Source: Solenopsis invicta | Lineage: Eukaryota > Arthropoda > Insecta > Hymenoptera > Formicidae | Reading direction: 5' to 3' | DNA: 64,000 bases | NCBI RefSeq assembly: GCF_016802725.1 | Contig: NC_052672.1 | Coordinates: forward strand, 8,399,685 to 8,463,684 | In this document: positions 13,247 through 27,058 of the stretch, one piece after another | Layout of the letters: each line of letters starts with the position of its first letter | Position numbering within the stretch: position 1 is the stretch's first letter | The notes under the pieces: model-generated | Databases searched by the model: none | What the model was told of the DNA's origin: nothing | The model's input: only the letters and a program-made list of their open reading frames with translations | Made by a program: the position numbers and the translations under genes

Positions 13247-15173
13247 AAGCATTGTAATATTTATCCTGGCGATTACTGTGGACAGTACCGAATGTACGAA
13301 CCGCTTATTTGCGGGAATATACGATCGATCCCTTTCGCTTGCGGGAAATGGCTTCGCGTTTCGGTATAGGTCGAGAGTATCGGCCCACTGTCCGTCGGTA
13401 GGAATACCGAATCTCGTAATTCTACATTTTTACAGCTGTTCTTGCCGAGTGACTCACGGGAGCTTCCGTCGGGTCATAAGGGCTCGCCCGCCTCGGCTCG
13501 GTTCCGCGCGCGTAATAAGGATGAATGCATCTGTCCGTTCGCGAGTGTCTGCGAAAATCAATTTACAGAGGCTGCTATTAGCGGACTAATAATGTCGGGC
13601 TCGCGCATGACAAACGTCGCGTTTTCACGAATCGCGGATCGTCGCAAAATTGTCGAATCAAACGAACAATTTTGCCATGATCGTTTCGCAACGAGATTTA
13701 TGCATTTGTAATCGGCGCGTGTAATGGTTCTTTAATTCAGCAGAAATTTCGAAACTTCCGCGCACACGTTCGTGTCGCGTTTCGCCGCACGCGATACTTA
13801 TGCATGATAATTCTTATACTATAATTACACTCGCGTTACGGAGTAACTCGCGTTTGCAGCTCTGGAGGAAACGGGATAAGCAAGTGAGCATCAAAAATAT
13901 GCATTTTTTTTCCTGAACATGTGACATTTGCCCTTTCGTCGCCAATCCATGTCCGACTTCCACGAACTGTGAATGCACGAGACAGACGCGTCGCGATACG
14001 ATAACGAGTTAACTGCATTATAGTGAATTTATAGATGATGCATCACGAAGAACCGAGACACGCACACGTCGCCGTCGCCGTCGTCGGCTCGAAAACGCGC
14101 ACGATGCATTTCGCGACGCGTCCCGTCTCTCGCCGCGAGCTTTCAAAGCGAACGTACTGTTTGTTCATAAAATTTAATGGATCACCATGCAAACAGTATC
14201 GTCGATATTGCACGAACTCTCTCTTTCTCCTTTCCTCTTTCTATTTTCCGTCCTATCGGCGTTATTAAAGCCGCTATTAAAGTCGTCGCAACTCGCGGAA
14301 TAAGAAGAAGAGATATGCCAAAAAGTTTCGGAGTCGGAGCCCCCTCGTCGAGAGTTCGCTTCCTTCTTTTTTTTTCCTTCCACCCCTCGAGCGAGAGGGA
14401 AGAGCGAGGCGGGGATTAAGGGAACGACTGTGGTAGTAGTCGCGTGCGCGGGGTGTTGCGTAGTGCGACCCATTCACCGCGACATTACATACGCCCTTTA
14501 CGGATTGTGCTTGAGAAGCATATTGTGCGCCGAATGACGTCCCCGTTATAAATGCCTTGGATTATTGTAAAAATGTGCCATGCAGGAAAATCGTGGGCGG
14601 ACTCGGCCGTCATCGAAGTTGCAAATATAAGCATGGATTCCCGTTTATTTCCGAGTGCCCCATTTTCCGAGAAACATCTCTGCATTATTACTCTGGCGAT
14701 GAATTAAGAAAGAGTATGTATAGAGAAAAAGAGGAAAAAGAAAGATGCTTTGTATGATGACATCGAAAATAAAAGTAGCCGAGTCTGTGTTTCAGAAACG
14801 TTGTCATAATTCATTCGGATGCATTATTTAGAACCCTGAAATACTTTTCATTATTTTTTAATAAATTCTTACTACACTATAAAAAATGTAATAGTATAAT
14901 TTTGATATCAATGGTGTTGATTTAGTAACATTGAGATAGACATCTATATATTTTTTTCGTTTATCTAGAATTTTTTCTACTGTACTATTTTATATTGATT
15001 ACTGGTGATTTTATATTGATCATTGGTATTATAAGTTTAAAGAATTTTTTTAAACAAAAGATGATTTATGTTTTAATTTCTGCTTAAATTCTTTCAGATA
15101 AAAATATCTTTAGAAATATTTGCAAGGCGCCTAATATTTTTGACCAAAATATTTATATAATTCTCACTGTATT

Positions 15174-15353
15174 GTTTATATGAAAATGCCAGTGATAATT
15201 TTAACAATAATGACGTAGATTTAACATTTGGTGTTTATATAAATACCAAGCGATGAGAATAACATAAAAGTGATTTACATAGTTCTCATTATGTTGATAA
15301 AGCGTTAGTGTTAAAATTATGCTGTCATTGGTATTTTTATGTAAACACCAACA
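15174..15353. repeat. Cluster of inverted repeats
   Basis: The left words TTTATATGAAAATGCCAGTG and TTGGTGTTTATATAAATACC are both complementary to the right arm GGTATTTTTATGTAAACACC (about 15330-15350). Three arms can pair alternatively. No coding frame. Confidence 0.55.
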
Positions 15354-16487
15354 AAGTATCTGCTTTTTTTTATTTAATTGCAATAGAAATATTGTATATC
15401 TGTATTCGCAAATGGCATGCGAAAAATGTCTAAAAATTTCAGCCAGGAAACATTAGTATTCTAATGGCGTCTCGCGTGACAAAAGCGTGAGGTTTCACGT
15501 ACGACACCCTGTATTACTACTTGCTCGTATTCTGTACTCACCCTCCTCATTCTTGTGCAGTTAGTCACCCTGTTCTCCACCCTCGATTTTTTTGTTCCTC
15601 CCTCGCCGTCTAATACAGAGTGATCCGAAAACGCGTGCTGCGTCGCGTTCTCTTTTCGTGGAGCAAAACCGGCCTAGCGGAAATTTGACAGTGATTGTGA
15701 CGCGATTGGAAACGAATTGAGCCGACGAACTTTTCCTCTTCACCATCCTAAAAAAAAAAGGAAAAAAGAGACCGTTTTGAGCTGGGTTTTAAAGCGCAAT
15801 GGTAGAAGCCATCAAACTCGCCGCAGGATTTATTGGACAGATTCCATCGCTTTTTCCTTAATCCTATTGCCTGAAAATTAATCACTCGTCAAAATAAAAT
15901 GGGTATCTCGAGAGCTCCGGGGTATAACGAGCCAATACGATGAAATCGCGAGTGACCACGAATTTATAGTCCTCGAAATTCTTCGGGACATTAGTCCTCT
16001 TGTGTTAGACCCTCCCGCCCCATGTAAGGCAGTATTTTCTTAATCCCCGCTCTGCGTTTTCCCCTTTCGTCGCCCATTGCGTGCTTGTGTGTATGTGTGT
16101 GTATGCACGTACGTGTGCATGCGTCAACCCGGGATATCCTGGAAGGAGGTTAAACGAGTCTTAGGGAAATTTCAGGAAAGAGCCCGATTTCCACCCCACG
16201 TCGCTTCTCTTCCCGCAACGTGAAGGCTCACCCTCCACGGTGCACTTAGTCATCCTCCCCTAACCTTGTTTTCCGCCCTTGTTGATGGTACAGGACGGTC
16301 CAAAGGGGACTGGCCTCCTCTACGGCCAAGGCATCACGAGAAAATACGATATCCGGGATTTCGGTCCTGCTGCCATTTTCTTTCCATCTTAACGTTCCTT
16401 CGCGTCGTCTCGTCTCGGTCACGACATAACGTTCAGACCCACATTTCTCTTGCAGGACAACGGCCTCCCCGGATTACACGGGGATTC

Positions 16488-16510
16488 TCTTTTTTTTTTT
16501 TTTTTTTTTT
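16488..16510. repeat. Poly(T) tract
   Basis: A run of more than twenty T bases. Confidence 0.9.
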
Positions 16511-17480
16511 ACAACGGCGATCTTTTTATTACACGTTACGTGCAACGTTAATCCCGCACTCAATTTCGTACATAAGGACAGTCGTTTTAATTATTCAGGA
16601 ATTATGATGCGGCTGCGTTACGCCGACGAGAACGACGTTATAAATTAATGGGAAAACCGCGGTTGGTGTAATCAGCGTATTCTAGTCGGTTATCAGATAC
16701 GTTATTTAACTTAACTGTATGAGCCAATTAGTCATTTTCCATTTTCCATGTTAACTAGTTAATTTATTATCAGTTATGAACACTGTTCATTACATCGTAA
16801 CAGAGTATACTCTTGAAACAGATACGCGCTGCGATGTAAATGCATGGAATAGTAATGTTCTTACGAAGTTATTTTCCCTCTTCTCTTTCTCAACTACACG
16901 TAAAATATTAGATGAAATGTTCGCATACGAAAAGAAACATTTAACAATTCAACGAAAGACAGAGCTACAGGAGTAATAAGAAAAAACAACGTAATAACGG
17001 GATAAAATGAAATAATTTTTCCTCGCGAGTTCTGAAATTACCGGGTATTAATATAACACAGTGACCGTGTTTTGTCTATAATTCAAAAATTACACGTGTA
17101 CTGGCATTTACTACATTATTAAGTCATTTTTAGCGCGTGCAGGTGTTCGGAGGTGCCCGAACGGGTCTCGGGATAGTTTTTCAGTCTTCGCCTCTCGCGA
17201 AGAACCCACATGGCTTGAACTCGGCGCTGCCCCGTGGGCGGCAGGTGGTGCCAGTGTCGGAGGTTCACCTGGACCTTCAAAGATTTAGGGCCTCTTTCGA
17301 CTTCATATATAACTATTTCCCCTCATGGCTGTTGCGCGCGGAAGCACCAGTTCTCTTTCTCTTCCAGTTTTTTTCTTTTCCCTACGGGAGAGAATTCTGA
17401 CCCGTTGTATCGATATTAATCGATTTGCCATTGTGATCCCGAATTTATCGGCGTCATTAATCTCGCGGAGAAAGAGGAAG

Positions 17481-17483
<3 letters not shown>

Positions 17484-17519
<36 letters not shown>
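17484..17519. repeat. (GA)n microsatellite
   Basis: About 18 GA units, part of a longer purine tract to 17530. Confidence 0.95.
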
Positions 17520-17528
<9 letters not shown>

Positions 17529-19342
17529 GAGTGCACAATGAAAACTAACGACGCGTGAAGCCACTTTGAGCCCCATGGCAGAAATCTTTCATTCTTCTAC
17601 TGCTTTTTTACAGTCACACTTTCTTTCACCTGTACTCGTGATATATCAGCTACATCTCTACTTTTCGATTGCAGCGTTATCGAATTTATAATATTACACG
17701 TTACCTGTAACTTGATTTTCGCGACAGTATATTTTCTCTTTCGCGAAATGTCCACGATATTTGATTTAATGTCTCAGTTTGAAATAGCTAGTAATAACTT
17801 CGCGGTAATTTCGTGGTTTCTCTTATGCCACTGAAGATTTACTATTATGATATTTCATGATATTACACAGTCTCCAAATTTCGATATGTATCTTGCTGAA
17901 TTTTACGTTCAACTGCAACTGTGTTTGGTTGTCGATGACTAACGAAATTTTGTTCTTACTTGTGACAAAAATTTCTGCTTTGTTAATAAAATATTTGAGT
18001 GGTTTTCATTTCTATAATAACGCTCGGCATATAATAAAACTGCGGTACAAGCCGTCCAATATTTTTTCTGAGTAAGCTTTTAAAATGTTGACGTTGACGT
18101 TCATTTACTCTTCGAGGTATTATCATGTATAATGTAAATTCTGTCGCTGAGTTTTAGAATTTATTCTTGACACATGTATATTCCTTGCTCAGAATTATTT
18201 GCTCTATATTTTGTCAAACTAATTACACTAACTAAATTAATAACTTTTAATTTTCATAATTGAAATACTAATTTTAGATATTTTGTATTTTATTTGTCTC
18301 TGTAAAATAAGTTAAATCTATCTATTCGTGCTGAAAATCTACCTGTTTGATTTCATCTTAAATTATTCTTATGGAAGGAGCAATATAAAATCACGCGGAA
18401 TATAATAACCGAAGGATTCGTTGCTAGCGGATGCATTTGTGCACTTCGATGCACTCTATCGTTTCTCTGTCAGAGAATGTTACGTTGACTGGCTAGTGTA
18501 CAGGGAGCACCGGGCTAAAACTTGCCGATGTATTCATAGATGTCGAGGTTCTAGTCATCCCGCAATATTCCTGTAGCAATATATGCTCTATGCTGGCGCA
18601 TACATAGGTATGAGCTTTTTCGCGTGTATGCATGCGCACGAAGGAGCAAGGACCTGTGTGAGTTGAGGCCCGAGCGTGAGGCGACAGCTGCACCTCGAAA
18701 CCTTCTTACGGCATCTGCCACAAAGGGACCAGGTTGCCCACTCCGCGTCGACGTGTCCTAACGATCCCATCTGGAAATCGCCGAGTTTTTAAAGAGGAAA
18801 CGAATCGTTAGGCCGATGTTGCACAGCACACTCCGGGATATCTGGCTGGCTGTGCTTGTTGACCGGAGAAGAGAAATTTAATCTCTCTCTCTCTCTCTCG
18901 ACGTCTTTTTGCAATCCTCTATGAATTGCAGATGAATAAATGCATTTATATTTTTTAGATTAATTTAATAGCAAACTTAATTTACTTGAATTAATTTTTA
19001 TCAATTTTTTAATTATTGCAATTTTAACGCTCTCATGCTGCAAAGTTCGTTCTAGCTGACTTCGTAATAAAAGCAAATCATATAGACACAACTTATGTCG
19101 GATAGCATATGTACTAACATTTAATGCCGAGATTAGTTACCGTTTGCATATGCTATCGACGGAAGATGAACTGCAGCTTTAAATACACTCCCGCATCAAT
19201 AGTGTACTGCATCAATATATTATCACGCCGCATTAACGTGTGCACATGCATTAGTCGGATATAACAATTACATAATTCTCACGAAGCTATGAAACCTGAG
19301 CACTTTGCTAATTTAAGTTTAACGAATCTCCATGAGATTTAT

Positions 19343-19561
19343 ACGCGGAAAGAACGGTTGCTAAAGCATCTAAAAAATTTAACAGGATACAGATCTGAAA
19401 ATAATTTTATTAGGCCATCGAAAATAATTACGTAGGACGTTCAAACTGGTTGCTAGAATGTCAATTTTTTGCAGCATTGCTCGTCATCCTTGAATGTTCT
19501 TCATAATCATTTTGATGAAACAAAATTATTTTCAAATCTGTAAAAACGCTTCTTTCCGCGT
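19343..19561. repeat. Palindromic repeat family A, copy 1
   Basis: Outer ends ACGCGGAAAGAA and TTCTTTCCGCGT are perfect complements. Inside are the family marks: GATACAGATCTGAAAATAAT on the left, AAAATTATTTTCAAATCTG on the right, and TTTTGCAGCATTGCTCGTC in the centre. It is non-coding and 219 bases long. Confidence 0.75.
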
Positions 19562-22500
19562 GCTCTTCATTTTACTGCTGCCATAAAATCTTTAATGGAA
19601 CACGTTTCCATATTTAATTTTGAAATTAACTGACGCATTTAATCGACTAATTTATTTCTAAATTTTATCTTCTTTATATTCAATTTATTACTGAAGTCTA
19701 ATCTCATGATCCAGCATTTTACGTAACAAATTCACGTTCGGCGATATTTCTGCGGATGAAATATTTTCATGTAGACTATGATCGATATCGCCGCGCAAGA
19801 CGATCGAGTCGCACTCCTCGGGTTTACTGCTTCAGGGCTGAACGCTGTCACGTCTCGATTTATGAATGAAAGGGCGTAAGGACCTCGGATAATTTGTAGC
19901 TACATAAATATCAGGGCACTTAAAGGCCTCGTAGACAAGCCAGGCACCGCGTCGTACGGCGCTAGTGTATCGATATTTATCGTGCTGTTAAATGCACCTC
20001 GTAAACTTTATTACTCAGAATCCCGATGAGAGTAGAAACGCGAGCAGGATGAGCGACGGCAAATGTGCTCGCCTTAAAGTTCCAGTCACGCCTTTGAAAA
20101 AGCCCGGGAAAACGCTCGGTAATTCCAGATAGTATCGGTTAACTGCCATGGCGGGCTTGCCAAGTAAACATTACGATCATTGCGAGCATACGTGAAAGAA
20201 ATTAGGAGATTCATTTGGAGTAAACGAATTACATGCAAATTGATATCATTTCTTTATGTGATGCAGAAAGATTTGTGTAATTACTTCAGGAAACTATTGA
20301 GTTTAGCAATTTAGAAGTTGAATCATTTGTGGGACTGACAAAGAGAGATTTTTGATAAGAAAAAATATTCAGAACATTAGTACTGTTCGTTATTTTACTT
20401 GTAATACAAAGATTCTATTTTTAGATCATTTACATTATCTTGTAAAATTTACTTTCTTTTTAAGAAAAGAAAATTCTATAGATTAGATAAGCATACTAAT
20501 TTTTCTTATTTAAAAATCTTTAAGTGACTCGTTCCGTATGCAAAATACGAAAATACATTTTATTAATATTATAGAAGTTATGTACAAAAGTTAAAATTAT
20601 GAAATTTTACTGCAGCAACAAATTGCGGTTTATTGAAATTACATTTTCCTTTCTTGGAAATTCCATCGTGATCTTTAATTAGAAATTATTGGGTCGCGAA
20701 GAGCTTGTAACAAGAAGCAGTCCATAAAAAATTTTATTAACTCCGCCGTGCGACCTGTCTCCGTTTAAGTGCGCGCCTCCCGAGCGAGAGACGAAATAGG
20801 TGAAGAATGAAGAATTTACGAAGGTCGATTCAGAGCGTCGAAAGTCCGAAGACACGCCGCCGTAGTTCGAGGATGTACGCGCGCTGCATTATTCAGCGCA
20901 AGTCGCATCGTCGTTCCTCTTTCCGATCCTGGCCTCTCTGCCCACGTCGATCCCGGGCGTCCTCGATCCCTCTCCCGTGCCTTCCGCCCTTTTCTCGCAC
21001 GAATGGAATTTTCGCGAGCTTATTGGAAAAGCATCTACTCGGAAGGCCCGAAAGTTTGGCAGCGCGCCCCCAACTTTTCCACTCGAGATAAGGGCGAGAG
21101 ATAGGAATGAATCCGACCAACGGCGCAGTCCCGACGAGGTTGCGAATTACCGCGCGCGATAACGTAAGGCAAATTACGCGCATTTTCAATAACCACGCTC
21201 GATTGCCAAGCAAATTGTGCGGTATGTATTTTGCGAGAATTTGCTCGGGGTAATCAGTGAAGACGAGACTAGCGTCGTTCAAGAAAAATACTTGTTTTAA
21301 TTTTTTGTTTTTTAGAACTTTTTTCCTGATCTTTTCCAACTTTTTAAATGTTTTAAAAATTTTCTAAAAATTTCTAAAAATTCAATATTTTCTAATAAAT
21401 CGTCGTTTTCAATTTTTCCGCTCTGATCAAAACGTTTTACAAAAATAGAACTCTCTTCTCATGTCCCAAAGAGGTATTAAGTATTAAGCGATAAAGAAAT
21501 ATTGCCGCTCATTTTCCAACAAGTTTTCTGTCCAGACGGGTGAAAATTTCGCATTAGCACGATCTGTTACCGCAAACGGATTGGATACTTGGAACGTAGT
21601 AAGGAATCTTTTAGCGAATAGACCGTGAAGGAAAAAATATATATGTAGTGGTGAACAGTAGTTGCGTAAACCGCTTCTAGGTTCTGCACTTTATCTTAAA
21701 CACGCTATTACAGCTTTCTCGCACAGCGTCGACTGTATTTTACGATAATTGTTGCCGCGTATTTGTCTCTGTTAAGATTTCCTCGAGATCGTGTAAGATT
21801 AAATTTTCCACCTTCTCGTTCTTGCTTAAGTCTTATTGAAGAATCCTTTTCATCTACATTCTTTTTCCCGTGTCATATAAAATAATGCAGTAAATTAGCT
21901 TTTATCGATATATGAATAGCCCACGAAATTCAGATATCTCTTTTTTGAGGTTTTTCTCTTTGCGTTTCAATTCTCTATCGCTCAAAGTCAGACTGATCAT
22001 TGGAAAACCATGATTTCTTTTTCATCGACAAAATTGTTCGAGATATCTATTACACCGTGAGCATGGCGTGACGCCAATGCAAAATGAACCTGATTCCGAC
22101 AAAAGCCCATATAACGAATTATGACACTGTAATACATTTTGACGTCTTTTCAGTCGGCACACAATAACGCATAATTCTTTGTGCGTTGTCGTGCGACGCA
22201 TTTTTGACTGACAAAAAATTGAAAAAATTTTGGTACCACGAAATACGCAAATCTTTTCTATTGCGTCGCTTGTTTTTTTTTTTTTTTTATCATTACCATC
22301 CCCATCATTGAACGACATAATTTACTGAGAGCCCTGTTTTTTACTCAACTTTTTTGTGTGACATTATTTAATAACGGCATCTAGCACGCAACCCTTTTTA
22401 TACGCGGCCTCTGATTTTCTTTATGGTCATATTTGCGTCCCCGTTGTTATCGGAGAAATAGTGCGAGTGCTAATACATGGTGTTCCCCTTAAAATATATG

Positions 22501-22799
22501 AACGAAGGAACGATTACAAAATCACCGTTTCCCGGATATTCGCGCGCGATATAAGTCGAAAAAAAAAACATTAATGTGCTCAGCGTGACTCTTCAAATCC
22601 CCGCTTGGAGCAATTAAAAACATCTGGCTGCACACTTCGCAATTAGAAAAATTTAATGAGAAGAAATTAAGAAATGTAAAATGTTTAATTTTAGATTTTT
22701 TTAAATCAGATTTTTGTGTATGAAGGTTTTAGTTCAAAAACATTATCATTATTATTATTAGTGAAAGCAAGTGGGACCATATCAATAAACATCACCTGC
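19562..22799. other. No gene seen: mixed composition, one GC-rich island
   Basis: An island at about 20690-21180 has overlapping frames on both strands and no splice context. The rest is AT-rich with no repeat that I can delimit. Confidence 0.5.
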
Positions 22800-23556
22800 A
22801 CAATAAGAATGATTGTGTTAAAGTTCCTAAAAATTTAGGTTCATATAAATCCGAAAATAATTTTGTTAGATCTCAAACTAATTATGTAGGACTCTAAAAG
22901 TGTGTGACTCAAGCATTTATGAAGTTGAATCGAATTGAATCTTTAATAGCATGTTCAAAAGTGAATTGAATCGAATAAATCTCTTTGAATCGAATACGAA
23001 ATTGAATCAAATTTTCCCAATTTTATATTACATGCTAATTTAAACGTGATAAAACATTTGTAATAACATTGCAGATCCTTTTTGATAGACGGGAAAATTA
23101 ATCGCAGAAGTGTTAAAATAAATTTACGAAGACGAAAATCTAACATGTACATAAATTTTTAAATAATTTATAAGATTTCAAAGCGATAAAAATGTTTTGA
23201 AAATTGCGACAAACACTCAAGTACAAAAATTGATACGAAATAATACCAGATTGATTACGCGGAAGATATAAATAAAACAATCATAACAGGCAATTAATTC
23301 AAAATTATCGATAATTCAAAATTCTCGGACTATTCAAAATCAGACCTTTTAAATTCGAGTTAAACTTTAATTACTTGGATACCTTTACAGAATTCTTAAA
23401 CTAGTTGTTAAAATTTGGCAAAATTTTTTGCAAAATTGATCATCATACTTCAATATCTTTTATAATTATTTTGGTGGTTCAATAAAATTATTTTCAGAAC
23501 TGTATCTAGCTAATAGTAAGTTTTTAAATATTTTAGCAAAATCATTCTTTCCATGT
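22800..23556. repeat. Palindromic repeat family A, copy 2, interrupted
   Basis: The left arm (22800-22900) and the centre plus right arm (about 23385-23556, with TATTTTCAGAACTGTATC and ATTCTTTCC) are separated by about 480 bases rich in GAATTGAATCGAA words. That interruption looks like a later insertion. Confidence 0.55.
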
Positions 23557-25179
23557 AGATCTTGAGAAATTCCTCTGTGACTCCCATCAAACTGTCAGTT
23601 TTGTCCAGTGTTGTATATCAGACCTTATAAAATAGTTCAATTTTCCTTAAGTTTAAATAGTTCTAAGCCCTTAGGTTTAATATAGCCTTAGTCCTTAAGC
23701 TTGACGTTGCCCTAGAAGGTACATGTAAAGTAACTGTCGAGTTCGTGAACTTGAAACTCGCTGATAAGTTGATCGTTTACACATCGATAAAAGAGCCATG
23801 CATCACTCTTCAAATACACCAATTAGTAGTATATTTATTACAATATTCTCTTTCTCTCTTCTAACACAAAAATGTTTATAATTTTTTTCTTTTTTGTAAT
23901 TTGCAATTAGATTTACAAAAATATGCAATTTCTTGTTAGAAGAAACCGTTTCGTATTTACGTTTCTTTCTCTTCGAATATTGCATGGACTCTTGAACATT
24001 ATTCCGCTTAATGAATTTTATTCTATACTATTTCATTACTTGCACAGCATTTTTCTTGTTTTCCTTACTGCGTATATACATATGAAAAACCGCGTGATAA
24101 GCAACAAATATCACATTTATGATTAAGAGGATGTGCTTCATTAGTATGCGACAGCACGCAATCTCTACAGGAAATATTTTGGAAATTAGGGAAAGAGGAT
24201 TATATATTCGTGAAAATATTCACAGCATATATTTACTTTAAATTGTAGTTAAAAACGTCGATTTTCTGCGAAAAATTATAATACGAAAAACGTAGTAACC
24301 ACAACTGTATTAATAAATGCCGTTATTACTCGTCGGTATTCTCGGACTCATCGGTTTATGCGCTACTCGTGTATGCACACGGGAATCGTCTACACCTGTC
24401 TGTCGCACGGGAATTTAATTGAAATAAATATATCATGCTCGGACGCGTTTCAGATCGCATATCAATTAAATTTCGCGTTTAGCGCCTGCTCCGTTTATTT
24501 ATTTGTCCGATAAATAAATACTTTTAATCGTGCGCTTGATCCTAAATTAATTCGCAAATAGCAGGATAAATTCGCAATTCCATTACAGTCACGGTGCCCT
24601 TTTTTTGTTAAGAAAAATAACGTATGCACGTTAAATATTGATATCGCGCGTATGGGTAGAGTCTCGCGCTCAATCGCAAAAATAAAAGGCTTCTGGTATA
24701 CATTGCGCGTTCAAACTGGAATTCATACATTTTCGCGAGCGCATTGTTCGGTGTCAGGTAGTGGATATTGTGCACCAGTCGGCTCAGGTGTTTCGCCGCT
24801 CGGCGATGCTACACTTTTCCGATTCAGGCTCGGCCAGCAGGTCGTTTTAATGCCGAGCATCTGCTCCTAAAACGGGTAAATGGCTTCGGCCTTTTATTAA
24901 AATTTATCATTGCGTATAATAGAGATTCTTTCGGCCCTCGCTCTTGAAAGCTTTTTGCGATTATTTCTAAAACTCGCGCAAGTTTACCACGTAAATTTCG
25001 ACACTTTCCTGAACTGTCACCGTGACGCACGCCAAATAAATTTTGCAAAATAATGAGCGCTGCCTAGGAGAGAGAACTGCAATTAATAAGCAACAAATTT
25101 AGGAGCAAGTAGGACAGAAATGAATATTTTAGCTTGTTACGCGTTTTTATTTTCTATTACTCGTGCTTCAAGATAGATA
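23557..25179. other. No gene seen: AT-rich, GC-rich patch near 24640-25050
   Basis: Only short frames. The patch contains TCAGTC-type initiator words but no clear core promoter. Confidence 0.5.
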
Positions 25180-25936
25180 CGTAGGGAAGAGTTGCCAATT
25201 GCATGCCACTTGTGTTATTTTTTATTATATTTTGCATTTGATGCTGTTTTGAATGTAAATCAAAATTCGATATTGTAACTTGATGTTGCAGTCATCTATT
25301 ATTACATGTTAAACCTTTCCCCAATCAACAGGCAATATTTTTTTAATGTTTTTTAAATATTTAAAAAATGTTACAAATGTTACAATGAAAAATAAATGTT
25401 AAAAAAACGTTTGAGAAACATTGTCTATTGATTAGTTCAGTAATAACAAATTAATTGGTTATAAACTTTTCCGTAACATGTTGCGAAAGGTATGATTTAG
25501 AAACTTGATCGCCTAAAGCGTACTTATGATCTTTTAAATCGTATCGTCTTCGAAAATATTGTATTTATGAATTAAAGTAATTACAAGAAGTAAAGTAAAA
25601 TACAAGAAACCATTGACTAATGAATGTAGAATATTCTACTCACGTTTTCTTTTATAAAAATATAACAGTTTAAAATAAAATTGCTTAATTTTGTTATTAT
25701 AAGCTTTGCATAATTACATTATTATGAGCTATATAAGTTGACGAAAAATTTACATTAAATATATACCTGATTTTTTAAATTGCTGAGTTCACAAAACAAA
25801 ATAAAACTTATTAAATTTTCATCTATGTTGCTTATTTCTTTTTTGCTTTTTATTTTTGTTATTAAAATGCTTATATAAAAAAAATGTAAAATATTGAAAA
25901 ATAAGAGACTGGTACACATTCAGCAACTTTCTTTAT
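25180..25936 (-). repeat. Interspersed repeat, copy 2
   Basis: Reverse-complement counterpart of 7793-8656. Relative to that copy it carries an additional 115-base segment at 25321-25435 and some internal gaps. The two copies are about 17 kb apart in opposite orientation. Confidence 0.7.
25321..25435. mobile_element. Small MITE nested in the repeat copy
   Basis: The ends are CCAATCAACAGGCAAT and its imperfect complement ATTGTCTATTGATTAG. The segment is absent from the homologous position in the copy at 7793-8656, where the flanks are joined directly. This empty-site comparison supports insertion after the two copies separated. Confidence 0.6.
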
Positions 25937-26588
25937 ATATTCTAGATGTAAAAAATTATTTTTTGAAGTCGATAATAATAAAAAATTTCTTTGTTTGAAA
26001 ATAACTACTTATATGTGAATATATAGTAATTATCATAAAAATAGAGTTATCTGTGTAAAAATTGCATTTGTATTACTTTATTTATATTAGTTTCATTTCT
26101 TAAATTTTAATATAAATTGCAATAAAATAAAAATTTGTTTTCAATAAAATAATTTGATAAAATAAATTTAGTCGAAATTAATTTAAACTTTAGTATTTTT
26201 ATTGATAATTATTTTTTTTCTCAATGGCTCTATTTTCATGACTACTGCTGCATAAACATGTACATATAAACGTGCGGATATATAAGTAACAATTTGCAAG
26301 ACATATAAATTAACCATTACAGCAAACAGATGAGTCAAGAATTAAGTGGTTTATAATGGAACATATTATAGGTACGATAAACATGCACATAGCTCATAAA
26401 AAGATCGGCGCAGCTGCCATAATCGTAGAAAAATCACTCGCCGTTCTCATTATCGGCACTTATCTCATTACTCTCTCCTCAGACGATTCCATCTCTCGCT
26501 TGAATATTCAGCGTCACTCTCGTACCGCGTCCAGAGAAGCAAGAATAAAATGACTCGTTCCGTACCATTCCGCGGCGACTCCCCGTCG

Positions 26589-27058
26589 TCACACTCGGTC
26601 GATCAAAACGCGCGCGGCGCAGGATGCGCATAATAACAATAATAACGGGCAAACAATAATGGGCTCGTGGGCAGAAGTCGTTCTTCCTGTTCGGTCGGCG
26701 GACGCTTGGTCAAACCCCGCAACGAGCCGCCGGCGCTCTACCTTGAGGGCCCCTGAAACGAGAGGGTACCGCCCCACTACGGGGCCCGCCGCGCCGTCCA
26801 GGGCCCGCTGCAGGTCGACCAGACGTCGGTCGTCGGTCTGGTCCGCCTGTTCCTGCGTCCTCAGTCGGCTGTGAACCGGTGTCACGATCAGGCTGGGTAG
26901 TTTCTCGCTCGCATCGGCCCGCATCCGCCATCCATCTTGCCTGGTAGCAATTTCGGGGAAGATGTACCGACGACCTGTTTCAGGAAAACCGGTATACGCG
27001 CGATAACTTTCGACGGTTAAATCGGCGCGTCTCGGAGTCGCTTTCTCGACAAGACTCC
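26589..27058 (-). CDS. Possible minus-strand terminal exon, unrecognised
   Basis: This minus-strand frame is open for about 155 codons, with an ATG at 26924. GC3-rich codons dominate (CTG, GTG, ATC, CAG, GAC). The tail before the stop at 26589 has a hydrophobic stretch containing five leucines in a row, like a membrane or GPI-type tail. A potential internal donor (AAGGTAGAG, near 26745) and a possible acceptor (CTGAAACAG, near 26981) are present. GC-rich DNA produces long open frames by chance, and I recognise no domain, so this may be only the shadow of a promoter island. Confidence 0.25.

Larger units (their letters stand above)
8657..19342. other. No gene seen: mosaic of GC-rich islands and AT-rich DNA
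   Basis: GC-rich islands are at about 8740-9220, 9265-10060, 11470-12230, 13270-14480, 15430-16440 and 17130-17400. Donor-like GTAAGT words at 9899 and 10093 follow two of them and might mark untranslated exons, but no coding potential supports this. Open frames overlap on both strands, as expected from GC content alone. Confidence 0.5.

Noticed and set aside
15561..15746. Minus-strand frame followed by a GTGAGT donor at 15.54 kb
   Set aside because: An in-frame stop lies before the donor, and the flanking words (ACAGGGTGACTAAC, GATCACTCTGTA) look like transposon ends.
20893..21339. 148-codon minus-strand frame in a GC-rich island
   Set aside because: Starts in a Lys-rich AT tract and ends in Arg-rich GC sequence, with open frames on both strands. 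No domain or conserved motif.
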